From contig JAHLTZ010000017.1 of the NCBI GenBank assembly GCA_025786725.1, positions 434,001 through 498,000 of the forward strand: a DNA stretch of 64,000 bases, read 5' to 3'. Made by a program: the position numbers and the translations under genes. The DNA is from Syncephalis fuscata (lineage: Eukaryota > Zoopagomycota > Zoopagomycetes > Zoopagales > Piptocephalidaceae). The notes under the pieces are model-generated. The model did no database searches. It saw only the letters and a program-made list of their open reading frames with translations, and had not been told where the DNA came from. Shown piece by piece: positions 1 to 9,216 of the stretch (its first letter is position 1; each line of letters starts with the position of its first letter).

Positions 1-2016
1 TACTAGCTGGATTCTCGGCATAACGCTATTTAATCATTAGTATTGCATGAATAGATTGTATATTGTTTAATAGTTACCTGTAAGAATTGCGTAATATATA
101 AAGTAATGATGTTTGTTGTTTGTTGTGCAAATTGTTCTTGCAATGCTTGGACCAAATCAGTGGCTGCTTTACGACGTGTATCGTTTTCTATATCCCACTA
201 ATGTAAGTATTGATGTATATATATAGTATTTATATCCCTAATTACCTGTGCCTTCTAAGTCCTTGCGAATAAAAGCAATTGGCTCATCTTCAATTAACTC
301 TTCATCTGATTCTATTTGTAGTTATTGTGATGAGTATTCATAGTCATATTGTTACAAGTATTACGTTTAGTGACAGTTGATTTACAGATAGTTTAAATGA
401 CTACTTACCACGCATACTCATATTTTGAAGTACAAGTTTTTCACAAATCTTCTCCATGGTTTCTTCATTGCCAAACATTTCTCGTGTATCTCTCAATTTA
501 ACAACGGTGGCCAAAAACGATAATGCTTTGCACATCAACTAATATTCATCATTAATCTAAATGTCTTATATTCATTGCTTCTACTTATTAATAACAAATT
601 GCTTACAATATCATTCTTGGCATCCAATGAGAGTTTAGTCAACATGGTCCAGATGATGGTAATGAATTCTTGAAGCATCTTGAATTCTTCGGCATATCGT
701 TTGGCATATAGATCAACAATTTCACAAATGCTTGCCCGTAGTTTCTCCAATGGACCTGCTTCATCAACATCCTAAATATTAAATATCCATTTGTTAATGT
801 ACGTAATTGACTATGTCTAATCTTTAGTAATTTAATACAATTGGTACATACTTGAGTCTCTACAATTGGATTGGCGTATAACAGATATTTACGGAAGATG
901 GTCATAAATTCCGTCATGTGATCTTCAAAGAACTCGGGTAAATCTTGTGCATTCAAATTATAAAACACTTTGGCTGACAAAAACATCGATTCAAGCAATG
1001 TTTGAAGTGCTGCTGCATCATTTTCATTCTTATCAATCAATTGATCGGTATTCTATTATAAACATTAGCATTAGTATTGGTATATATACATCAATGATAA
1101 ATCAAATAAATGAATGAAAATATTAATATAATATACTTATTCATATATTACATACCAATACTAAATCAAGGAATGGCTGACCAAATACACCAATAACATA
1201 TTTGATCTCAGAAAAGATGGCATCTGATGCAAAAGCGTGTCGCCATCTAAATAATGAATGTTATGAATATTAATATACACGTTAATCATCACATCCACTT
1301 CTTACCCTTTGAATAACATATGAATTGTCTTAAGAATACCATTATTAATGGTGTAGTCTTGAGGATTAAGCTTTGCAACTAGATTCTAATAATATAATAA
1401 TTGAATTAATATAATATTGATTAGTTAATTGTTTGTCATGATGATTTGACCAGTAATAGGCCATTTACGCGATAAACTTACTGGCACCAAATCAGACCAG
1501 TCTGCTGGAAAGTCATTGTCGGCAATTGTAGCAATAATCTCGCCAATCTGAACCTGAATCCTTGGCACGACCTTGACTAGCACGTCAACAATATTGGCTT
1601 TGATAGCCTGGCGATCCTGTGGTGAAATAGAATCCTGTCCATCCGTCTAAGATGGTTTAAACCAATTAGTCAAGCAGTAACGCATTTAAAATAGCGCTAA
1701 TAGCACTTACTACGCTCCAGTAACGCTTAACGAAATTCTTAAGCAACAATGCAGCAGCAAAGCAAATATTAGGATCTGTGCCATCTTTGACGATCAGTGT
1801 CAAAGTAAGTAGCGGGAATCCAGCATTCTTTTCCACAGACTTTAGAAACTGCTCAGCTTTAGACGTTATAGAAACACGTCAGTTTATTTGCGTTAAGAAT
1901 GGCCAGGTTTGCGTGTTTTTGCTCGCTAGTAACTCACCTTCTCGACGTAGCGCAGGATCCAAGGTTTGGCCGAGGTATTGCGCAAGAACTTGCAGATTTT
2001 GCTCATTAACCTCCAT
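1..2016 (-). CDS. CSE1: Exportin-2 (importin-alpha re-exporter), N-terminal half, partial
   Basis: CSE1/CAS carries importin-alpha back from nucleus to cytoplasm with Ran-GTP. The start at 2016 gives MEVNEQNLQVLAQYLGQTLD, the typical importin-beta N-terminal opening. Later exons (about nine, separated by short introns) carry strong CSE1 signatures: LNAQDLPEFFEDHM near 930-975, EICEIVDLYAKRYAEEF-like helices near 690-750, and a RRKAATDLVQAL block near 165-200. These match the Cse1 domain order of HEAT repeats. The gene runs off the left edge, so only roughly the first 370 residues are present and the C-terminal CAS/CSE domain is missing. Conservation is high and no disruption was seen. Start choice is supported by family alignment from memory, not by a search. 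Confidence 0.93.
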
Positions 2017-2272
2017 GATCTAGACGGGTAAATACGACAAACAATCAAGTTGAAGCAATCAACAAGCGAGTAAGAAATCAAAGAACAGCCACGTACACAC
2101 ACACAGAGACGCACAGTAAAAGATAAAAAGCGACGTGTATCGACAATTATAAACAAAAATCCAAATATCACGTGGTTTTTGAGTAATCTTATTTATTATG
2201 TTGTTTCCTCCTGAATATTACAGTATTTGAACTACGCTAACATTTTCTATATTATAATAAGACAATTTAGAT

Positions 2273-2884
2273 TTATTGTATAATATATAATAATTTATTA
2301 TAATGGCATCTACCAGTTATTGTTTGTTGATAATCATAGTTTGATGGATTAAGCATTCGATCGATCATAAATATTGTGTTGTTTTTATGCCAAGAATTGG
2401 AAATAACCTTGGCGCAATTTACATACAAAGCTTTATCTTTTATATAAAGACGAAGTGGCATGTCCGCATAGTTATTAAAAAGTATATATTTGTCTGGAGA
2501 TAGAACGCTAGGGAAATCAGAATGATTGGCCATGTGATATCTTGCTTGGATATTGGTTATACTACCATGAAAAGCTTTATCCTCTGGTACAAAAGCTATA
2601 CCATTACGGGTATTTAATGGAAACGAGTCGTTGGAAGTGGTTTTAAGTATAATATTGGCAGCATTGAAAAACGAGCCATAACCTTGGTTTCTAGTCTCGT
2701 TGAGTGCTTTTCCTAACGAAAACGGATTATTTTCCCATGGGCCTTCAGAAAATGGAAAATTTCTTTGTTTTGAAGAGTGATCTATGGGCGATTCAGAGAC
2801 GTGCTCTTTAGACTTGGGTTCGGTAGGGACAGCTGTCACTACCGATAATAATAAAAATGCAAGAAATATAACGTGAAACAACAT
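2273..2884 (-). CDS. Secreted FAS1-domain-like protein, copy A
   Basis: Intronless 203-residue protein. Residues 1-18 form a clear signal peptide (MLFHVIFLAFLLLSVVTA). Residues about 90-190 read as one fasciclin (FAS1) domain: AFVPEDKAF corresponds to the family's AFxPTDxAF, RYHM to the YHV strand, and the tail has VNCAKVI followed by IFMIDRMLNP, the usual FAS1 end (vIDxvLxP). FAS1 domains act in cell-surface adhesion. The paralogue at 5779-6366 shares the same plan. The gene is divergent from the membrane protein at 3702. Several N-x-S/T sites are present. There is no GPI signal or second transmembrane segment, so it is predicted soluble or secreted. The FAS1 call rests on motif spacing and is moderate. 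Confidence 0.72.
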   Translation of the reverse strand: MLFHVIFLAFLLLSVVTAVPTEPKSKEHVSESPIDHSSKQRNFPFSEGPWENNPFSLGKALNETRNQGYGSFFNAANIILKTTSNDSFPLNTRNGIAFVPEDKAFHGSITNIQARYHMANHSDFPSVLSPDKYILFNNYADMPLRLYIKDKALYVNCAKVISNSWHKNNTIFMIDRMLNPSNYDYQQTITGRCHYNKLLYIIQ

Positions 2885-3701
2885 GCTTGAAATGCTAGTG
2901 TGTTATCACAAAAATGGTATATTCGATACAAACAGAATGTAGGTAATGTTTGAAAATACAGAAATGCTAAACAAGAAGGATGCAATAAAGTAAAATTATA
3001 TTGTTGACTTTTTACCATTCATTTATAGTTTTATGCAACTGATGATGTTCAATAATGTTCGTTTAGCCATTAAGCAAAGTCATACTGAGGTTGACAAACT
3101 ACGCCATTGTCTATTGTTGTATTTTGTACCTTTGTGCCTTTGTTGCTCTTCAAATAAATATTAAATGTATTTTCTTTATTTATTTAGCTAATAAATATTA
3201 AATAAAGCTTGTTATTTTAGTTTATATCAATAAATATACATTGTATAATAATTACAAATAACGTAGAAATGGTGTTGACATACAACTATCTAATCGAAAG
3301 GTTAAGATAGTTTCATCATGCGATATATTGTTGAATATTATACTTGTGCAACCATCATGTTGAATGTAAATCACATGCTTCATCATCCATTTCCAGACCT
3401 TCTTTGTTCTCGTATGCACACTTGCAAAATACGTGAGTTGTAACATGCAGTACAACCACATGAACATGGTTTGTTGCCATTCCCAGCAGAGTAGACCTTG
3501 AATACCACATGAACAAAAACAACATTTATTAGTGCAGTATTGCATGATGTATTTATCTAATCTGTTGCTCATTTTATTACTCTGTATTTGCACTCAACAC
3601 TCGTACTATTTGTAACTTTGTTTATTAGAGCTAGCAGGTCTGCTCTACTCTGTCACAATCAATCCGCATCACCAACTACTTACACTTATTACTCGATTAA
3701 C
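2885..3701. promoter_or_regulatory. Shared divergent intergenic region, copy A
   Basis: About 0.8 kb lies between two divergent start codons (FAS1-like on minus, two-TM protein on plus). The right part, from 3195, looks base-for-base identical to the matching region of the second module (from 6651). The left part, next to the FAS1 gene, is clearly related but diverged. No specific factor site was recognised. Confidence 0.5.
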
Positions 3702-5309
3702 ATGCGTTTCCTAAATCCTTCGCATGAACCCACTTCACTTGTGCTATCCCGCGTACTATTCATAGTCATGGGAGTTATTGGACTATCTTTAATTATGAGC
3801 CGAGAAATATCCCACTTTGTTGAGCAAAAGAATGTTTATCAAGTGGAATATTATACCGAACCACTTGCCATGCCAGCCATACTATTTCGATCAATAGTAG
3901 CGCCTAAACTTATGGCTATATATAATATAGCTGTTACTAGTAATTCAGGAGATAGAATATACAGTATAGCTGAAGTCAGCGAACTAATCAAACCCATCAA
4001 ATGGAACAGTAATGTAACCGATTCAAGCTATTCAATTCAAGACTGGAAAATACTTAAAAACTCACAAGTATCTCCATCATTAAATAATTCGATACTTTAT
4101 ATGGCCATGCTAGATCCTAAGATTAGTCATACCTTTGTTCCAAAAACTCAAAATAATCCTGAGAGGGTTAGAATGAATGGCAACAATATTACTGAATTAC
4201 ATATGAGATTTGAAATACGAATTCCTTTAATCGATACGGTTATTACCAAACAACCCTCTGATTTTCAAGCTGAAATATTTGTCATTGACAATCCTGATTT
4301 GCTTAATTCAACAAAGCATGGCAAACCATTTGATTTGGCTACAGTTGATTCGGGATCTCGTTTTATTATGAAAAGTGGAACCAGAACTAAGATTGGTTTT
4401 TTTCAAAGCTACACCGAAAAAGATAATCAAATTGAAAGAATGTACGACGTTGGAGTTTATGAGCAGTGGGGAACGAATTCAACAGCGGTCGAGTTTACTA
4501 TTATTCCTCGCAACAAGCCATCTGCCAATAGAGATAGTTTCATAGTAAGAAAAGAGTTTGCGCAACGCCCCGTTAGTCTATTCCAAATAATTGGTGCTAT
4601 TGGCGGTGCTATATCACTTTTTATTATTATTTTCACTATACTTTTTGGCCAAGGTCGTCTCCGGCCATGGGGGATAATTCAGCAGTATTTTATGCGCAAC
4701 AAGATGCTTAATGTTTTACCACAATCCATGATTAGCATTAAATCTTATTACGATCCCAGATTTAATCATGAATTAGCCACTGATATGAAAGGTTTACATA
4801 TGCCAAATTCAGAACAATATAGCACAGCATTCCGGTCATCAAAGTCCACTGTCAACACATATCGACAAAAGCCACTAAATAATGACATATCACAACGTAT
4901 ACCATCTACACTTGCTAATGACGAGCAATCATATTTATCTACTGCTGATACTCGCGGTAGTGAGATTTGTGAACTCAAGGCAATGATAGTGGCACAAAAA
5001 GCGCAGATGGAAACTCAGAAAATAAGCATGGAAGCACAAATGGCAACTCAAATCAAGCAATTGGTAGTAATGTCCAATCGATTTGCAACACTTGAAGATG
5101 ATCCAGGCATAAACAACAGTACTACGGTTCCGAATAGCTTTGTTTTAGACGATACATGTTTACCAAATTTATCAATGACTCAACATAGTAAATCACCTGC
5201 TTTTACATCCGAAATGTCGTTGCTTCAAACTCGTATGGCAAGCATGGAGGCTTTCCAGTGTCGATTGAAGACATTTTACTTGTCATCTGATTTGTTTAAA
5301 GATGCTTAG
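3702..5309 (+). CDS. Two-transmembrane surface protein with large ectodomain and cytoplasmic coiled coil, copy A
   Basis: I do not recognise a named family. The preferred start at 3702 (MRFLNPSHEP) gives 535 residues; an in-frame ATG at 3588 would add 38 residues that do not look conserved in character. Layout: TM1 shortly after the start (RVLFIVMGVIGLSLIM), then ~250 residues of ectodomain with several N-glycosylation sites (NVTD, NNSI, GNNIT, NSTK, NSTA), then TM2 near 4590-4650 (IGAIGGAISLFIIIFTILFG) followed by a basic RLRPWGIIQ motif. The tail contains a Gln/Met/Lys-rich coiled coil (4957-5100). Two TMs with both termini inside is the topology of ENaC/ASIC and P2X channels, but no signature residue of those families was seen. 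It is intronless, divergent from FAS1 copy A and duplicated at 7158-8741. Confidence 0.75.
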   Translation: MRFLNPSHEPTSLVLSRVLFIVMGVIGLSLIMSREISHFVEQKNVYQVEYYTEPLAMPAILFRSIVAPKLMAIYNIAVTSNSGDRIYSIAEVSELIKPIKWNSNVTDSSYSIQDWKILKNSQVSPSLNNSILYMAMLDPKISHTFVPKTQNNPERVRMNGNNITELHMRFEIRIPLIDTVITKQPSDFQAEIFVIDNPDLLNSTKHGKPFDLATVDSGSRFIMKSGTRTKIGFFQSYTEKDNQIERMYDVGVYEQWGTNSTAVEFTIIPRNKPSANRDSFIVRKEFAQRPVSLFQIIGAIGGAISLFIIIFTILFGQGRLRPWGIIQQYFMRNKMLNVLPQSMISIKSYYDPRFNHELATDMKGLHMPNSEQYSTAFRSSKSTVNTYRQKPLNNDISQRIPSTLANDEQSYLSTADTRGSEICELKAMIVAQKAQMETQKISMEAQMATQIKQLVVMSNRFATLEDDPGINNSTTVPNSFVLDDTCLPNLSMTQHSKSPAFTSEMSLLQTRMASMEAFQCRLKTFYLSSDLFKDA

Positions 5310-5778
5310 TTTAATTACTATCTATAATAAATTATATAATAATATTATCTAACATTAAAATGATTACTAAGTAATAATAGTAGTAAATGTTGAAAATATT
5401 ATATTAAACTATTAATATGCAGAGACATAGAAGATACGGTATATGAGAAACAAATCAAAAAAGATCATTACAACAAAATAATACGGATAGTTATATCAGT
5501 TAAATGAACATTTATGCTCTGAATAATTAAATGTATTTTATTACGATGTTTTGACTTAAATGTTGTAATTACATTTATTCTAGCTTACAAATACATTTTT
5601 AGTATAAACATTTAGTCAAGTCAGAGTAGCATCAAGTTGAGTGCATTATTCACATTGGATCAGGTCTCTAGTGATGATTCTATTAGAAAATAATATAATG
5701 GATAGTGCTATTTGATATTCAATAAATAAAGCATGCCAATTCAAGTTTGTATATATTATATACAATATTTTATTATGA
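5310..5778. other. AT-rich intergenic spacer between module copies
   Basis: Lies between the 3' end of membrane-protein copy A and the 3' end of FAS1 copy B (convergent). Very AT-rich; no gene, RNA or clear repeat was seen. Confidence 0.5.
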
Positions 5779-6366
5779 TCAACATTCTCCTTTGACTGCC
5801 CGACCATAATCATCGTCTCCTGGGCTAAGCATTCGGTCAATCAAAAATACTATATTGCTATTGTTCGGATTGATAATCGTATTAATAATTCTTGCACAAT
5901 TTACATACATAGATCCATTTTTTGGACGAATGTAAAGCTTCCAGCCTGCATAGCTTTCGACAGCACTATGGGTGCCTCGCTCCAAAGACATGGGAAAGCC
6001 ATTACGAGAGGTCATATAATATTTCGCATGTAGCTCGTCCAAAGTGCCGCTAAAAGTATTGTCCACTGGTACAAATGCAATGCTATTTTTGGAATACATA
6101 GTACGCTTTTTGTTAGACTCGTATAAAAATAAATCATGAATTATGCTATAAAACAGCGCGCCACCAAAAGAACTAGTTGATGCTATAGCGCTTCCAAAAG
6201 AAAATGGAATATCTATCCAATTTTTTTCGTATTTTGGATCTTGTATAAAAGCTGAATTCGTGTCAACAAAAGTTCGATCAGCGCGTTTTTCAAGTGTGGG
6301 TTTAATAGGCCCTGCTGCTACAACCAAAAATAAAACAAGTGCAAGAAATATAACATGCAATAACAT
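5779..6366 (-). CDS. Secreted FAS1-domain-like protein, copy B
   Basis: Intronless 195-residue paralogue of the protein at 2273-2884. It has a signal peptide (MLLHVIFLALVLFLVVAAGP) and the same single FAS1-like pattern: AFVPVDNTF, then AKYYM, LYIRPKNGSMYVNCARII and IVFLIDRMLSPGDDDYG. A KR dipeptide after the signal (LEKRADR) looks like a Kex2-type processing site, which copy A lacks. The two copies differ at many positions, so the duplication is not recent at this gene, unlike parts of the neighbouring membrane protein. The upstream ~100 bp is also recognisably shared with copy A. Likely role: cell-surface or wall adhesion; function unproven. Confidence 0.72.
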   Translation of the reverse strand: MLLHVIFLALVLFLVVAAGPIKPTLEKRADRTFVDTNSAFIQDPKYEKNWIDIPFSFGSAIASTSSFGGALFYSIIHDLFLYESNKKRTMYSKNSIAFVPVDNTFSGTLDELHAKYYMTSRNGFPMSLERGTHSAVESYAGWKLYIRPKNGSMYVNCARIINTIINPNNSNIVFLIDRMLSPGDDDYGRAVKGEC

Positions 6367-7157
6367 GCTTGAAATGATGGAGTGCTATCACAATAAATGG
6401 TATGCTTGATATAAACAAAATGCAGATAATGCTTGAAAATACAAAAATGCTAAACAAGAAGGATGCAATGAAATGAATGCGAAGTGAAGAGCATACTACC
6501 AACTTTGTACCATTCGTTCGTAGCTTTATACAAAGGATGGTATTCAATAATAACTGCCTAACTATTGGTCAAAGTCCATAGTGAGATTGGCAAATACGTC
6601 ATTGCCTATTTATTGTGCCTTTGCACTTTTAATTGTTTTCATTTCAGTAGATATTAAATAAAGCTTGTTATTTTAGTTTATATCAATAAATATACATTGT
6701 ATAATAATTACAAATAACGTAGAAATGGTGTTGACATACAACTATCTAATCGAAAGGTTAAGATAGTTTCATCATGCGATATATTGTTGAATATTATACT
6801 TGTGCAACCATCATGTTGAATGTAAATCACATGCTTCATCATCCATTTCCAGACCTTCTTTGTTCTCGTATGCACACTTGCAAAATACGTGAGTTGTAAC
6901 ATGCAGTACAACCACATGAACATGGTTTGTTGCCATTCCCAGCAGAGTAGACCTTGAATACCACATGAACAAAAACAACATTTATTAGTGCAGTATTGCA
7001 TGATGTATTTATCTAATCTGTTGCTCATTTTATTACTCTGTATTTGCACTCAACACTCGTACTATTTGTAACTTTGTTTATTAGAGCTAGCAGGTCTGCT
7101 CTACTCTGTCACAATCAATCCGCATCACCAACTACTTACACTTATTACTCGATTAAC
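6367..7157. promoter_or_regulatory. Shared divergent intergenic region, copy B
   Basis: Counterpart of 2885-3701. From 6651 it appears identical to 3195 onward, with a constant offset of 3456 bp and no indels, and the identity continues into the coding region. Closer to the FAS1 gene the match is only partial. Confidence 0.5.
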
Positions 7158-8741
7158 ATGCGTTTCCTAAATCCTTCGCATGAACCCACTTCACTTGTGC
7201 TATCCCGCGTACTATTCATAGTCATGGGAGTTATTGGACTATCTTTAATTATGAGCCGAGAAATATCCCACTTTGTTGAGCAAAAGAATGTTTATCAAGT
7301 GGAATATTATACCGAACCACTTGCCATGCCAGCCATACTATTTCGATCAATAGTAGCACCTGGATCTCTTGATATATATAGTGTAGCTGTTACCAGTAAT
7401 TCAGGATATAAGAGATATAGTGCGCGTAACATCAAAGAAATACTTAAACTTATCAAATGGAACAGCAATGTAACCGATTCAAGCTACCCAATCCAAGACT
7501 GGAAGTTTTTTAATAGTAGACAAGTATCTCCATCATTAAATAATTCGATACTTTATATGGCCATGCTAGATCCTAAGATTAGTCATACCTTTGTTCCAAA
7601 AACTCAAAATAATCCTGAGAGGGTTAGAATGAATGGCAACAATATTACTGAATTACATATGAGATTTGAAATACGAATTCCTTTAATCGATACGGTTATT
7701 ACCAAACAACCCTCTGATTTTCAAGCTGAAATATTTGTCATTGACAATCCTGATTTGCTTAATTCAACAAAGCATGGCAAACCATTTGATTTGGCTACAG
7801 TTGATTCGGGATCTCGTTTTATTATGAAAAGTGGAACCAGAACTAAGATTGGTTTTTTTCAAAGCTACACCGAAAAAGATAATCAAATTGAAAGAATGTA
7901 CGACGTTGGAGTTTATGAGCAGTGGGGAACGAATTCAACAGCGGTCGAGTTTACTATTATTCCTCGCAACAAGCCATCTGCCAATAGAGATAGTTTCATA
8001 GTAAGAAAAGAGATTGCACGATACCCTGTTAGTTTATTTCAAGCAATTGGTGCAGTTGGCGGTGCTATATCACTTTTTGCTGCTTTGTTTACTATTCTTT
8101 TTGGCCAACGTCGCCTTCGACCTTGGGGAATTATTCAACGGTACTTTGTACGTAACAGAATGCTTAGTCTTTTGCCGAAATCTATGGTCAGCATCAAATC
8201 TGACTACCAGCCTAAATTTAATCACGACTCAGTCACTGATATGACATTCTTAAATATGCCAAATCCAGAACAACGCGGTACAGCATCCTGGGTGCCAAAG
8301 CCAACCAGTAATTTAAATCAACAACAAGCATCAAATAATGACACATCCCAGTCTATGACGTCTGTATTGATTAACAGTGAACAGCAAAATTTACCTAATA
8401 TTCATCCTCGTGCTGATGAAATACGTGAGCTTAAAGCAATGATGATAACACAGAAGGCGCAAATGGAGGCGCAAATGAAGCAATTTACAATAGTTTCAAA
8501 CCGGCTTGCAACACTTGAAAATGATCCAGGAACAAACAACAATACTATGATTCTAGATAAGCTGGCTCCAGATAGCACATGTCTACCTAATACTTCAATG
8601 GCTCATCATAACAACTCATTTGTATCTTCACGCAGCGCAGCATCAGTTGAAACTCGCTTGTCAAACCTTGAATCTTTTCAGTATCGATTGGGAACATTTT
8701 ATCTGTCATCCGACTTGTTTAAAGACACTTCATTTAATTAA
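7158..8741 (+). CDS. Two-transmembrane surface protein with coiled-coil tail, copy B
   Basis: Paralogue of 3702-5309 with the same start (MRFLNPSHEP), TM1, glycosylated ectodomain, TM2 (AIGAVGGAISLFAALFTILFG) and RLRPWGIIQ motif, then a shorter coiled coil. 527 residues from 7158; the alternative start is 7044. Relative to copy A, the region up to 7357 and the block 7520-8012 appear identical, while 7358-7519 and everything after 8013 (TM2 and tail) are diverged. That mosaic suggests gene conversion. It is intronless and divergent from FAS1 copy B. Function unknown; an N-in/C-in two-TM channel-like or sensor-like surface protein is a reasonable guess. Confidence 0.75.
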   Translation: MRFLNPSHEPTSLVLSRVLFIVMGVIGLSLIMSREISHFVEQKNVYQVEYYTEPLAMPAILFRSIVAPGSLDIYSVAVTSNSGYKRYSARNIKEILKLIKWNSNVTDSSYPIQDWKFFNSRQVSPSLNNSILYMAMLDPKISHTFVPKTQNNPERVRMNGNNITELHMRFEIRIPLIDTVITKQPSDFQAEIFVIDNPDLLNSTKHGKPFDLATVDSGSRFIMKSGTRTKIGFFQSYTEKDNQIERMYDVGVYEQWGTNSTAVEFTIIPRNKPSANRDSFIVRKEIARYPVSLFQAIGAVGGAISLFAALFTILFGQRRLRPWGIIQRYFVRNRMLSLLPKSMVSIKSDYQPKFNHDSVTDMTFLNMPNPEQRGTASWVPKPTSNLNQQQASNNDTSQSMTSVLINSEQQNLPNIHPRADEIRELKAMMITQKAQMEAQMKQFTIVSNRLATLENDPGTNNNTMILDKLAPDSTCLPNTSMAHHNNSFVSSRSAASVETRLSNLESFQYRLGTFYLSSDLFKDTSFN

Positions 8742-9216
8742 TATTTACAATAAATTATTCAATTATATGTATCGTAATAACTGTGTATTGAAAATTTTAA
8801 AACATAATATTATAAATGATAAAATTATAATAGAGGTCATAGCATATGGTCAAAATACTTTATTCCATATAAGCAAAAACAAGACTTACAATTTAAAAGA
8901 GAAGAATGTTTATAGTTTTAGCTTACATTTAAGCATTTAGAATAATAAAAAAGTAGCATTAAAGATAATTATACACATTGTATATCCTATTGTGTTTCCA
9001 GTGACGACCATTTTACAATGTAGCAAAAATGGTTGGAATAGAAATCGAGGCATGCCCAGGTGTTATCAATGGCACTTCAATGTATCTAAAGGGGTTTACA
9101 AAGTCTATATTGCATGACAATTGACTGGGCGTATGTGTTAATAAAATAGCAGCAGAGACAATAACCATGACAGCCAACTGATATCTTTTTTCTTCGCGAA
9201 CAAACTATCTAGCAGT
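8742..9216. other. AT-rich intergenic region
   Basis: About 475 bp between membrane-protein copy B and the acyltransferase. Short open frames here have no coding character. The last ~80 bp would hold the acyltransferase promoter. Confidence 0.45.

Noticed and set aside
3252-3593. 113-codon minus-strand open frame, repeated exactly at 6708-7049
   Set aside because: It lies in the converted block that looks identical at DNA level, so its exact conservation carries no selection signal, and it overlaps the 5' end of the membrane-protein gene. Composition is unlike a folded protein.
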